A stretch of 21,399 nt of DNA from positions 1 through 21,399 of IMG/VR virus record IMGVR_UViG_3300045136_000296; one strand, given 5' to 3'. Source of the DNA: a virus. The position numbers were made by a program, and so were the translations under genes. Of this stretch, positions 1-6,961 are shown in pieces; position 1 is the first letter of the stretch; each line of letters begins with the position of its first letter. Below the pieces are notes generated by a model. It saw only the letters and a list, made by a program, of their open reading frames with translations. It searched no databases and was not told where the DNA came from.

Positions 1-2
1 AC

Positions 3-167
3 ACGGTCGTCAAGCAGCGGTTGCTCGCGCTCCCTTCCAAGCTGGCACTGCAGCTGTCGTTATTGACGAACCCGGCAGAAATCGAGGCGCTGCTCAGGGA
101 GCAACTCACGGACACTATCAATGAACTCGCCTATGAACAGGAACGGGCAGGGCAAAACGCAGCGTGA
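3..167 (+). CDS. terS: Terminase small subunit, C-terminal end (partial)
   Basis: An open frame enters from the left edge, with its first whole codon at base 3, and runs 54 residues to a TGA at 165-167. It contains the stretch RLLALPSKLALQL followed by NPAEIEALLREQL. This resembles the C-terminal end of Nu1-like phage small terminase subunits, which often read 'ALPSRLAPQL...DPAEIEALL'. The small subunit recognises the packaging site and loads the large subunit. It lies directly upstream of and overlaps the large terminase gene, the usual order. The N-terminal DNA-binding part is outside the window, so the call rests on a short tail plus position. Confidence 0.72.
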   Translation, partial: TVVKQRLLALPSKLALQLSLLTNPAEIEALLREQLTDTINELAYEQERAGQNAA

Positions 168-2085
168 GGTCGCCAGCTGGTATTGGTCGAGTTTGCGTAT
201 CCCGACCCGTCTCACCGTGACCGAATGGGCTGACCGCTATCGGGTGCTCAGTCGAGAGAGCAGCGCGGAACCCGGGCGCTGGTCTACGGCCCGCACCCCC
301 TATCTGCGTGGCATTATGGACGCCCTCACCGACCCCCACTATGAGATGGTCATTTGGGTCGCGTCCACCCAAGTGGGGAAGACGGAGTGTGGGTTGAACT
401 TTGTGGGCTGGATCATGGACCAGGATCCCGGGCCGACGTTGGTCGTCCAGCCGACCCTGGAGTTGGGCCGCGCCTGGTCAAAGGACCGGCTGGCCCCGAT
501 GCTGCGCGACACGCCCCAGCTCGCGGAGAAAATCAGCGGGAAACGCGGTTTACAAGACCTTGACGAGCTGGCGTCCAACGAGCAGCTCCACAAGAGCTTT
601 CCAGGCGGCCACATCACGATCGTGGGCAGCAACAGCACGAGCGGCTTGGCGGCGCGGCCGATCCGCTACGTCATCGGCGACGAGCTCGATCGCTGGGAGG
701 CCGCGGCGGGCGACGAGGGCGATCAGATTGAGCTCGTCAGGCGGCGGACCGAAACCTTTTGGAATCGGAAGATCCTCTTTGTCAGTTCGCCAGGCGTCAA
801 AGGGCTCTCCCGCATCGAACGCTACTATGAGCTGAGTGACCGGCGCCGCTATGAGGTGCCGTGCCCGCGGTGCGTGGCGTCTCAAGTGCTCGCCTGGGAC
901 AACCTCCGCTGGGAGAAGACCAAAACGGGCGCACATCGACCCGAGACCGCGCACTTTGTCTGTGTCTCCTGCCAGCAACGTATTGACGAACGGTGGAAAG
1001 CCCAGCTGCTGGAGGTGGGCCGATGGCGAGCGACCGCCCCGGCTGGCAAAATTGCCGGCTTTCACCTCTGGGCAGCCTACTCGCCCTGGAAAAGCTGGGC
1101 TTCGATCGTGGAAGACTTCCTCCGCACCCATGCGCACAGAGAACCATTCAAGGTCTTTGTAAACACCGTGCTGGCGCAGACGTGGGAAGAACCCGGCGAA
1201 GCCCCGGAGTGGGAGCTGCTCATGCAACGGGCCGAGCCGCGCCAGCAGTGGATTGTCCCGGACGGGGTCTACTTTCTGACCTGTGGCGTGGACGTGCAGG
1301 AGGACCGGCTGGAGGCCTCCGTCTATGGGTGGGGGGCCGACGAGGAGTGCTGGCTTGTCGGGCACGGGATCTTGTACGGCTCCACAGACAAGGACGAGGT
1401 GTACCGCGCACTGGATCAGCTCTTAGCCACGCCTTGGCCACAGCCGACGCAGCAGCGCACGCTGGTGATTCTCGCGACGGCGATCGACTCAGGGTACAAA
1501 ACGCAGGAAGTCTATCGCTATTGCCGCGGGCGCACGAACGTCTTCGCGACAAAAGGGGTCGCGGAACGTACCGCCCCCCCTGTCGGCCGCCCCTCGTTCC
1601 AAGACATCTCGCACCTCGGCCAGCAGGTGAAACGCGGCGTGCGGTTGTGGCCCCTCGGCACGCATGTGCTCAAGAGCACGCTCTATAGCCGGCTGCGCCT
1701 CACCGAACCGGGCCCCCGCTTCCTCCATTTTCCTCACGGACTCGATGAGGAATTCTACCAGCAGCTCACGGCCGAAAAGCTGGTCACTCGCTACGTGAAA
1801 GGGTTCCCGGTGCAGGAATGGCAGAAAACCCGAGCGCGGAATGAGGCGCTCGACTGCCTGGTGGAGGCGTATGCCGCCGCCCTCATTGCGGGGATTGAGC
1901 GGGTCAATTGGGATGCGGCCGCGCGGGCCATGACCCCCTCCGCACCACCGGCACCGCAGCACCCACCCGCTCCCGGGCCGCCGGATCCCCGCGCGGTGGT
2001 CCAATTCGGTCCGCCCACGCTCGGCCGCACACGCCAGATGCGCTCGAGCGGGCACGGGGTGATGAGTGAGCTGCTCAGACGATAA
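121..2085 (+). CDS. terL: Terminase large subunit, GpA family
   Basis: This is the packaging motor ATPase and head-full/cos-cutting nuclease, 654 residues, close to lambda gpA (641). The ATPase half shows a Walker A-type loop ASTQVGKTE at residues 81-89 and a Walker B-type strand YVIGDELD at 183-190. Two CxxC pairs (C248/C251 and C281/C284) form a probable zinc knuckle between the domains, as in the GpA family. The nuclease half has acidic residues in the expected places: D391 in CGVDVQ, D456 in AIDSGY and D578 in ALDCL. The last 50 residues are proline-rich and probably flexible. The start at 121 overlaps the small subunit by 47 bases. A second in-frame ATG at 133 is an alternative start. 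Translational coupling to the small subunit is likely. Confidence 0.97.
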   Translation: MNSPMNRNGQGKTQREVASWYWSSLRIPTRLTVTEWADRYRVLSRESSAEPGRWSTARTPYLRGIMDALTDPHYEMVIWVASTQVGKTECGLNFVGWIMDQDPGPTLVVQPTLELGRAWSKDRLAPMLRDTPQLAEKISGKRGLQDLDELASNEQLHKSFPGGHITIVGSNSTSGLAARPIRYVIGDELDRWEAAAGDEGDQIELVRRRTETFWNRKILFVSSPGVKGLSRIERYYELSDRRRYEVPCPRCVASQVLAWDNLRWEKTKTGAHRPETAHFVCVSCQQRIDERWKAQLLEVGRWRATAPAGKIAGFHLWAAYSPWKSWASIVEDFLRTHAHREPFKVFVNTVLAQTWEEPGEAPEWELLMQRAEPRQQWIVPDGVYFLTCGVDVQEDRLEASVYGWGADEECWLVGHGILYGSTDKDEVYRALDQLLATPWPQPTQQRTLVILATAIDSGYKTQEVYRYCRGRTNVFATKGVAERTAPPVGRPSFQDISHLGQQVKRGVRLWPLGTHVLKSTLYSRLRLTEPGPRFLHFPHGLDEEFYQQLTAEKLVTRYVKGFPVQEWQKTRARNEALDCLVEAYAAALIAGIERVNWDAAARAMTPSAPPAPQHPPAPGPPDPRAVVQFGPPTLGRTRQMRSSGHGVMSELLRR

Positions 2086-2091
2086 GGAGGC

Positions 2092-2358
2092 ATGACGATG
2101 GTGGATTTCCCCCGTGCGCCGGTAGTGACGATTGAATGGGTCGGCCGGTGGAAGCCGCTGTACCGCTACGTCCGTGGGGCCAACTTCGCCGGCGTCTCTC
2201 TCGGCCCGCTGCACATTTGCTGGCGACGCCCGTGGCTTCCTCGTGCTGCCTACCAGATGGGCTGGGACGCCGGCTGGCGCGCCGGCATGGCACGCTCCCT
2301 CTCCTTCGCCCTGCCCAAGAGGGCTCAGAAACCGCCCGGTGAAGACAGAGGGCATTAA
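2092..2358 (+). CDS. Small hypothetical phage protein
   Basis: This 88-residue frame begins six bases after the terminase stop and has a strong ribosome binding site (AAGGAGG at 2084-2090, overlapping the terminase stop). A second in-frame ATG lies at 2098. The protein is basic and rich in aromatic residues, with six tryptophans including WRRPWLP and WDAGWRAG. No transmembrane segment or catalytic motif is visible, and I do not recognise a family. In lambda the slot between the large terminase and gpW is empty, so this is an extra gene. The good start signal and correct spacing are the main support. A role in packaging or head assembly is only suggested by position. Confidence 0.6.
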   Translation: MTMVDFPRAPVVTIEWVGRWKPLYRYVRGANFAGVSLGPLHICWRRPWLPRAAYQMGWDAGWRAGMARSLSFALPKRAQKPPGEDRGH

Positions 2359-2396
2359 CGGAGCACTCTCCCCGCTTGCAACACTCCAATTCGTCT

Positions 2397-2606
2397 ATGC
2401 GCATCTCGTTGAACGATCAGACTGTGCTGCTGCTGCCGCGTGTGGCCGAGATGGTGCAGTCATTGATCCAACGGCAGGGTGAAATCGAGCAATATAGCAG
2501 TGCGGAGATCCGCATTACCTACAGTACCTTTCAAGTCGAAATCCAAGTGATCCCCCCGCCGGAGCGGCGAAAACTTGACAGATCACAAAAATCCGCTATA
2601 GGCTGA
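2397..2606 (+). CDS. Small hypothetical phage protein
   Basis: This frame gives 69 residues from the ATG at 2397; a TTG at 2376 would add seven. Neither start has a clear Shine-Dalgarno sequence, which lowers confidence. The protein has a predicted helix (RVAEMVQSLIQRQGEIEQY) followed by alternating beta-type residues (IRITYSTFQVEIQVI), so it may be a small alpha/beta fold. I do not recognise the family. The last 30 bases overlap a sigma70-like promoter at 2575-2602, so the gene end and the promoter share sequence. Confidence 0.5.
   Translation: MRISLNDQTVLLLPRVAEMVQSLIQRQGEIEQYSSAEIRITYSTFQVEIQVIPPPERRKLDRSQKSAIG
2575..2602 (+). promoter_or_regulatory. Sigma70-like promoter before the gpW-type gene
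   Basis: A perfect -35 box TTGACA at 2575-2580 is followed by a 16-base spacer and TATAGG at 2597-2602, which matches the -10 consensus at four of six positions including TATA. Transcription would start near 2609. It overlaps the end of the small gene at 2397-2606 and precedes an otherwise non-coding 150-base stretch. A second promoter inside a late structural operon is unusual. The match is by eye; experimental start-site mapping would settle it. Confidence 0.55.
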
Positions 2607-2608
2607 AC

Positions 2609-2736
2609 CTGTGAGTCAGTACCGTTGTCACACGGCGGCTCACCGTGAGTGGCAGTTGCAGTAGCTCAGGCGAGGACTCTTCCCACAGAGCCGCCTGTTC
2701 CGGGGCTCATCCCCCCGGGCAGGCGGCTTTTTTATT
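2609..2736 (+). ncRNA. Candidate leader RNA or small RNA ending at an intrinsic terminator
   Basis: A transcript from the promoter at 2575-2602 would be about 125 bases long and would end at the T-run of the terminator. CAGGCG at 2667-2672 can pair with CGCCTG at 2692-2697, with a supporting inner stem CTCT 2677-2680 / AGAG 2687-2690 around loop TCCCAC. The same CGCCTG is also the left arm of the terminator, pairing with a second CAGGCG at 2720-2725. The two hairpins are therefore mutually exclusive, as in attenuators. A 17-codon GTG frame (2611-2664) ends three bases before the first hairpin. Whether this is an attenuator leader, an independent small RNA or neither cannot be told from sequence alone. 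Confidence 0.4.
2687..2736 (+). terminator. Rho-independent terminator upstream of the gpW-type gene
   Basis: The arms AGCCGCCTG (2689-2697) and CAGGCGGCT (2720-2728) are perfectly complementary and can be extended outward by A2687 and G2688. The loop holds a second short GC stem (CCGG against CCGG within 2700-2719). Six T residues (2728-2733) follow, then ATT. This is a textbook strong intrinsic terminator. It sits 24 bases before the next start codon, so it would also stop transcription coming from the terminase genes unless polymerase is made antitermination-proof. Confidence 0.82.
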
Positions 2737-2759
2737 GTGGCCCGGTTGTAAGGGGGCGC

Positions 2760-3374
2760 GTGAAAACGGAACAAGAACTCCTGGATGCCCTGACCCGCGT
2801 GCGGGCACAGATCGCGCGGGCGGAGTCGATCAAGGAGCAACAATACTCCGTCGGCGGCCGTCAGGTGACGCAATTCAGTGCCGCCATGCTCCAGGCACTG
2901 TATGACCGCGAACGCGAACTGGAAGCGCAACTCGACCGCGTCCGCCGCGGCGGGATCCGGGTGCGCTACGGGGTGATCCGGCTCCTGCTGTACGCATTCC
3001 TCTGTGTCCCCTCCCTCGCTCTTGCCCAACAAGTGCCCAAGCTCACTCTCACGTGGACGGACAATGCGGACAACGAGGACGGGTTCAAGATCGAACGCCG
3101 TCTCGGCCAGACTGGTTCGTTCACCCAGATCGGCCAGGTGGGCAAAGATGTCGTGACCTACGCTGACACGCAGATTCTGGTCAACACCGAGTATTGCTAC
3201 CGCGTCCGGGCGTTTAACGCCGGCGGGCAGTCCGCGTACAGCAACATCGCCTGTGGCCTGGTGCCGAGCGCGCCGGCCGCGCCGAGCGGCTTGGGCATCA
3301 AAGTGGAGATCTCGGCCACGGCCACGGACGCCAGCCGCATTGTGGTCGCGCCCCAGATACGAGTCTTCAAATGA
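2760..3374 (+). CDS. gpW-like head-joining domain fused to a fibronectin type III domain
   Basis: The GTG at 2760 has AAGGGGG at 2750-2756 and gives 204 residues. Longer upstream frames would start inside the terminator region and are rejected. Residues 1-72 resemble gpW-type small phage joining proteins: a helix with SIKEQQYSVGGRQVTQ and a second helix ending QLDRVRRGG. Lambda W also lies between terminase and portal. Residues 73-90 form a hydrophobic, signal-peptide-like segment (IRLLLYAFLCVPSLALAQ) with an ALA cleavage-type site at 87-89. Residues 94-167 form an Fn3 domain (LTWTDNADNEDGF, YCYRVRAFNAGGQSAYSN). Residues 168-204 are an unassigned tail. An internal GTG at 2973 (residue 72) could start the secretory/Fn3 part alone, but its ribosome binding site is weak. 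Confidence 0.75.
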   Translation: MKTEQELLDALTRVRAQIARAESIKEQQYSVGGRQVTQFSAAMLQALYDRERELEAQLDRVRRGGIRVRYGVIRLLLYAFLCVPSLALAQQVPKLTLTWTDNADNEDGFKIERRLGQTGSFTQIGQVGKDVVTYADTQILVNTEYCYRVRAFNAGGQSAYSNIACGLVPSAPAAPSGLGIKVEISATATDASRIVVAPQIRVFK

Positions 3375-3688
3375 GCCTCGCGGAATCCCTACGGCACCTC
3401 CTCAGCCCTGTCCTGGGCCCGGCGCTGGCCGATCTCATCGCGGCCGTCGTGACGCGCCTCCTGCGCGAACTCGAGGCCACCAGCATCGATGACGAACTGG
3501 TCCACCTCCTCGCCCAGGTCGTGCGCCGCGTCCACGTACGCCACGCCGACGCCCCGGATGAGTTGAAGCGTCAGTATGCACAGCACGCCGTGCGCGCCGT
3601 CGTGCGCAACCGCACCCACCCGCTGCCGGATTCCGTGCTCAACCTGCTCATCGAAGCCGCCGTCCAGGAGGTGAAGGGGAAGGCATGA
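3371..3688 (+). CDS. Small protein with phage holin LLH-like C-terminus
   Basis: This 105-residue protein starts by ATGA overlap with the Fn3 gene and ends by ATGA overlap with the portal gene, so it is firmly in the operon. The N-terminal part (LLSPVLGPALADLIAAVVTRLL, about residues 10-31) is hydrophobic but contains charge, so it may be a membrane or amphipathic helix. The C-terminal part (DELKRQYAQHAVRAVV ... LPDSVLNLLIEAAVQEVK) resembles the cytoplasmic tail of LLH-type phage holin-like proteins, which end in an 'IEAAV' helix. Function is uncertain, since holins normally sit with the lysis genes. It could equally be a small head accessory protein. Confidence 0.72.
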   Translation: MSLAESLRHLLSPVLGPALADLIAAVVTRLLRELEATSIDDELVHLLAQVVRRVHVRHADAPDELKRQYAQHAVRAVVRNRTHPLPDSVLNLLIEAAVQEVKGKA

Positions 3689-5334
3689 GCACTGCACTGA
3701 CCCCCCGCACCCGGATTCTCGACGCCGCCGGCCGGCCGTGGCGACCGACCGCGACCCAGATGCAACAGCTCATGCGCCTCGCGGGCGAGAGCCCGTTCAA
3801 GGGGGCCTCCAGCGCCCGGCGCGCCGGCGCCCTGTGGTCCGCCTCGTCCGGCTCGGCTGACGCGGACCTCATGCCCTCGCTCGAGGTCCTCCGGGCGCGC
3901 TCGCGGGACCTCAAGCGCAACAACCCGCTTGCCGCCGGCGCGCTGAACACGCTCAGCACCTGCGTGGTCGGTTCCGGGCTGCTCTGCAATCCGGTGATCA
4001 ATCGCCGGTTCCTCGGCTTGAGTGAGCAGGCCGCGCGGGACGCCGAACGCGAACTGGCCGATCTCTGGACCGAGTGGGGCGAGTCGGTCGAGTGTGATCT
4101 CAACCGCGTCTCGGACTGGTACGGGATCCAGCGCCTGGCGTACGAGTCAGAAAAGGAGAGTGGCGATATCCTCGTGCTGGCCCCTGCCGTGAACCGACCG
4201 GGGGCCGCGCTGCAGACGCGTGTGCAGCTGGTCGAGGCCGATCGCGTGGCCAACCCCCCGGGGGTGTGCAACTCGCAGCGTCTCGTCGGAGGGGTAGAAC
4301 TCGATCAATACGGCGCCCCCTTCGCCTACCACGTCCGGACGGTCCACCCCGGCTCCCCCTGGTCCTGGGGGGCACTCTGGCAGAGCCAGCGGATCCGTGC
4401 GTTCGGTGCCGCGACCGGCCGCCGCAACGCCTGGCTGCTCTACCAACGCAAGCGGCCCGGGCAGACCCGCGGCATCCCGTACCTCTCCGTCGTCCTCGAG
4501 CACGCCAAGCAACTCGACCGCTATACCGACGCCGAGCTGGCCGCCGCCGTGGTCGGTGGCTCGTTCACCGTCTTTATCAAGTCGCCCCAGGGCGACGGGC
4601 TCATGCCCCTCGCGTCCGTGCCGCTGCAGCAGAGCGAGGGCACGCCGGCGGCCACCCCGAATGAGATCTTTCTCGACTACGGCGCGGTCGTGGACCTCCT
4701 GCCGGGCGAATCGATCGAGACTGCCGCGCCCAACCGCCCGAACCGCGCCTACGGCGACTTCGTGCGCTCGGTGATCGAGCAGTTCGGCGCCGGGATCAAT
4801 CTGCCCTTTGAACTGCTGCTGAAGCACTTCACCGCCAGCTACTCGGCCAGCCGCGCGGCGCTGCTCGAAGCCTGGCGCTACTTCAAAGTCGAGCGGGGCT
4901 GGTTCGCCGGCCATTTCTGCCAGCCGGTCTACGAGCTCGTGACGACCGAGGCGATCTTACGCGGTCGGCTTGATCTCCCCGGCTACCTCGAGGACCCGCG
5001 GGCCAGGCGGGCGTGGTCGTATGCCGTCTGGACTGGGCCCGCGATGGGACAACTGAACCCGCTGGATGAGGTGGAGGCCGCGCGCGAGCGCGTGACTTTG
5101 GGGATTAGCACGCTCGCCAACGAGGCGGCCGAGATCACTGGCGAATCCTGGGAAGATCTCCACGCCCAACGGGTCAAAGAAGTGGAACAGCGCCGGCGCG
5201 ATCGCCTCGAGCCGGATCCCGACGAGATGCCGGAGCAGCCCGCCCGCGGTCCTTCGTTTCCCATCAGCTACCGCCGGCTGGGGCGCGCGATCGCCCGGGC
5301 ATTGAAGGAGGACCAGCATGGCCTTGCGGCATAA
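3685..5334 (+). CDS. Portal protein, lambda gpB family
   Basis: This protein would form the dodecameric ring at one head vertex through which DNA enters and leaves and to which the neck binds. It has 549 residues against 533 for lambda gpB. Family-like segments are ARSRDLKRNNPLAAGAL (residues 71-87), VVGSGL (94-99), QLVEADRVANP (181-191) and the stretch from INLPFELLLKHF to ASRAALLEAWRYF (about 372-401). The C-terminal DPRARRAW ... GPAMGQLNPLDEVEAA motif is also typical. The C-terminal 70 residues are charged and proline-rich. It overlaps the upstream gene by four bases and the downstream protease gene by 17, suggesting coupled translation. Lambda gpB is processed at its N-terminus; whether that happens here is unknown. 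Confidence 0.96.
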   Translation: MSTALTPRTRILDAAGRPWRPTATQMQQLMRLAGESPFKGASSARRAGALWSASSGSADADLMPSLEVLRARSRDLKRNNPLAAGALNTLSTCVVGSGLLCNPVINRRFLGLSEQAARDAERELADLWTEWGESVECDLNRVSDWYGIQRLAYESEKESGDILVLAPAVNRPGAALQTRVQLVEADRVANPPGVCNSQRLVGGVELDQYGAPFAYHVRTVHPGSPWSWGALWQSQRIRAFGAATGRRNAWLLYQRKRPGQTRGIPYLSVVLEHAKQLDRYTDAELAAAVVGGSFTVFIKSPQGDGLMPLASVPLQQSEGTPAATPNEIFLDYGAVVDLLPGESIETAAPNRPNRAYGDFVRSVIEQFGAGINLPFELLLKHFTASYSASRAALLEAWRYFKVERGWFAGHFCQPVYELVTTEAILRGRLDLPGYLEDPRARRAWSYAVWTGPAMGQLNPLDEVEAARERVTLGISTLANEAAEITGESWEDLHAQRVKEVEQRRRDRLEPDPDEMPEQPARGPSFPISYRRLGRAIARALKEDQHGLAA

Positions 5335-6937
5335 CTCTGAGACCCGCGAGGACGAGCCGCAGTGGAGCGAGTGGCTCGGCCGTCATCGCGCACAGCTGCC
5401 AGATACTGCCTTTGCGGACCCTGACAATCGCGCGTTTCCCCATCACTGGGTCGTGAATGGGTCCGGTGAAGATGAGGACGGCCGCTGGACAGACGGGGAG
5501 ATGTATCTCCACCGCGGCGGCCTCAACGCCGCCTGGGCCGCGGCCATGGGCGCGCGGTCTGCCCAGCGCGCCGCGCCAGAAGTGATTGACCACTTGCGTC
5601 AGCACCGGAGGGCCTTGGGGTTGGAGGACGCTGAAGGTGCGGACGCAGTGAGTGAGGCCGAGGGGGACTCCCCAGGTGTGAGCGACACGCACGCTGCGCA
5701 GGCGAGTGCCCACCCCTCCATCCCCCTCGGGCTCTCACTCCCCCACGTCGCGACACGGCTGTTCCACGCCCCCCTCGCGATCGAGCCCAATAAGCTACGG
5801 GCGATCCTGGCGGCAGTCGGCCCCCGGTTCGGGATCCCCGTGCGCGCGCAAGACGACCCGTTCCCCCCCCGGCGCCGTCCCCCGTACGAGGTCGTGAACG
5901 GCACGGCCGTCATCCCCGTCTTCGGCACGCTCGTGCAGCGTGCCTCGGGGATGGAGGCGCTCTCCGGCCTGACCAGTTATGAGCGTCTCGGCCACGAGCT
6001 CGCGCAGGCGATGGCGGATCCGCAGGTGCGGCGGGTGCTGCTCGAGATCGATTCGCCCGGCGGCGAGGTCGCCGGCCTGTATGAACTGGTCGCGCAGATC
6101 CGCGCCATGCGTCAGCAAAAACCCATTCATGCGCTGGCGAATGCCATGGCCGCCTCGGCGGCGTATCTGATCGGCAGCGCCGCCACGCGGTTCTATGTCA
6201 CGCCGGAAGCCGTGACCGGGTCGATCGGGGTGGTGTACCTGCACGTCGATGCCACGCAGGCGACGGCGAAGGAGGGGTTCCTCGTGACTGAGATTTTCGC
6301 CGGCCGCCACAAGGTAGACACGTCGCCATACCGCGCGCTGGCGCCCGACGCGCGCGCGCAACTGCAGCGCTACGTCAACACCTACTACGACCAGTTCGTG
6401 GGACAGGTGGCGACCTTGCGCCAGCTCGAGCCGGATGACGTCCGCGCGACGGAAGCGGCGCTCTACATCGGCAAAGACGCCGTGGCGATCGGGCTCGTCG
6501 ATGGCGTGCGCCTCAAGCTCGATGTACTCGCGAACCCAGAAGAGGAGGACACCATGGAACGAACACCCAGCCGCCCGGCGGCTGTCCAGACCGCCGCGGA
6601 TCTGCGCGCGGCCTACCCGGAGGTGATTAGGGAGATCGAGGCCTCGGCGCGACAGGCCGAGCGGACCCGCGTCAAGCAGATCCTGGCCTTGGCGGTCCCG
6701 GCGACCCGGGCGACCGCCGAGCAGCTCGCGCTCGAGCAGGACGTGAGTCCCGAGCAGGCGGCCGTGACACTCATCGGTGCCATGCGGACCCAGGCGCGCG
6801 TCGAGGCGTTCACCCAGGACGGGCCGCCCCTCGTGCCCTTCGCCTCGGGCGAGGGGGAGACCCCCGACCCGGAGACCGCAGCCGTCATCGCGTCCGCGCG
6901 CCGCATCGCCGAGCAACGGCAGGCGCGCGGCTGGTAA
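5318..6937 (+). CDS. S49 (SppA-like) head maturation protease with scaffold C-terminus, lambda gpC type
   Basis: This 539-residue protein has three parts. Residues 1-105 form an N-terminal domain with LPDTAFADP, MYLHRGGLNAAW and APEVIDHL; similar small domains are attached to phage proteases and are called DUF6582-like here with caution. Residues 190-400 form the S49 peptidase: IDSPGGEVAG (244-253), probable nucleophile S280 in MAASAAYL, and probable general-base lysine K332 in GRHKVDTSPYRAL. Residues 413-539 are a charged helical scaffold segment that can also be made alone from an internal ATG. Enzymes of this type cleave scaffold and portal inside the prohead. The start at 5318 is preceded by AAGGAGG within the portal gene. 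Lambda gpC is 439 residues; the extra length is mostly the N-terminal domain. Confidence 0.94.
   Translation: MALRHNSETREDEPQWSEWLGRHRAQLPDTAFADPDNRAFPHHWVVNGSGEDEDGRWTDGEMYLHRGGLNAAWAAAMGARSAQRAAPEVIDHLRQHRRALGLEDAEGADAVSEAEGDSPGVSDTHAAQASAHPSIPLGLSLPHVATRLFHAPLAIEPNKLRAILAAVGPRFGIPVRAQDDPFPPRRRPPYEVVNGTAVIPVFGTLVQRASGMEALSGLTSYERLGHELAQAMADPQVRRVLLEIDSPGGEVAGLYELVAQIRAMRQQKPIHALANAMAASAAYLIGSAATRFYVTPEAVTGSIGVVYLHVDATQATAKEGFLVTEIFAGRHKVDTSPYRALAPDARAQLQRYVNTYYDQFVGQVATLRQLEPDDVRATEAALYIGKDAVAIGLVDGVRLKLDVLANPEEEDTMERTPSRPAAVQTAADLRAAYPEVIREIEASARQAERTRVKQILALAVPATRATAEQLALEQDVSPEQAAVTLIGAMRTQARVEAFTQDGPPLVPFASGEGETPDPETAAVIASARRIAEQRQARGW
6544..6548 (+). promoter_or_regulatory. Internal ribosome binding site for the nested scaffold
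   Basis: GGAGG lies inside the protease reading frame, five bases before an in-frame ATG at 6554. Its quality equals that of the best starts in this window, supporting a separate internal initiation event, as for lambda Nu3 within C. Confidence 0.75.
6554..6937 (+). CDS. Nested capsid scaffolding protein, Nu3-like
   Basis: This 127-residue frame is in phase with the protease and shares its stop. It begins at an ATG (protease residue 413) with an excellent GGAGG five bases upstream, just after the acidic linker NPEEEDT. The product is rich in Ala, Glu, Arg and Gln, with a long helix (DLRAAYPEVIREIEASARQA) and a C-terminal helix (ETAAVIASARRIAEQ). This is the expected character of a scaffold that organises capsid subunits and is then digested by the protease. 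In lambda, Nu3 is made in the same way from within gene C. The strength of the start signal and the lambda precedent make this likely, although it is not a separate open frame. Confidence 0.8.
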   Translation: MERTPSRPAAVQTAADLRAAYPEVIREIEASARQAERTRVKQILALAVPATRATAEQLALEQDVSPEQAAVTLIGAMRTQARVEAFTQDGPPLVPFASGEGETPDPETAAVIASARRIAEQRQARGW

Positions 6938-6961
6938 TCACACCCCCGAGCGACAGGAGGA

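Noticed and set aside
993-1688. Same-strand 231-codon frame inside the large terminase
   Set aside because: It overlaps the zinc-knuckle and nuclease parts of a clear GpA protein; the translation is Arg/Gly/Ala-rich with no motif.
2649-2759. Upstream extension of the gpW-like/Fn3 gene to an ATG at 2649
   Set aside because: The added 37 codons run through the terminator hairpin and lack a ribosome binding site, whereas GTG 2760 has AAGGGGG nearby.
5795-6916. Long antisense open frame of 373 codons opposite the protease gene
   Set aside because: It mirrors a strongly supported gene in a GC-rich sequence, has no convincing start signal and no family pattern. Similar empty antisense frames occur opposite the terminase, portal, tube and tape measure genes.
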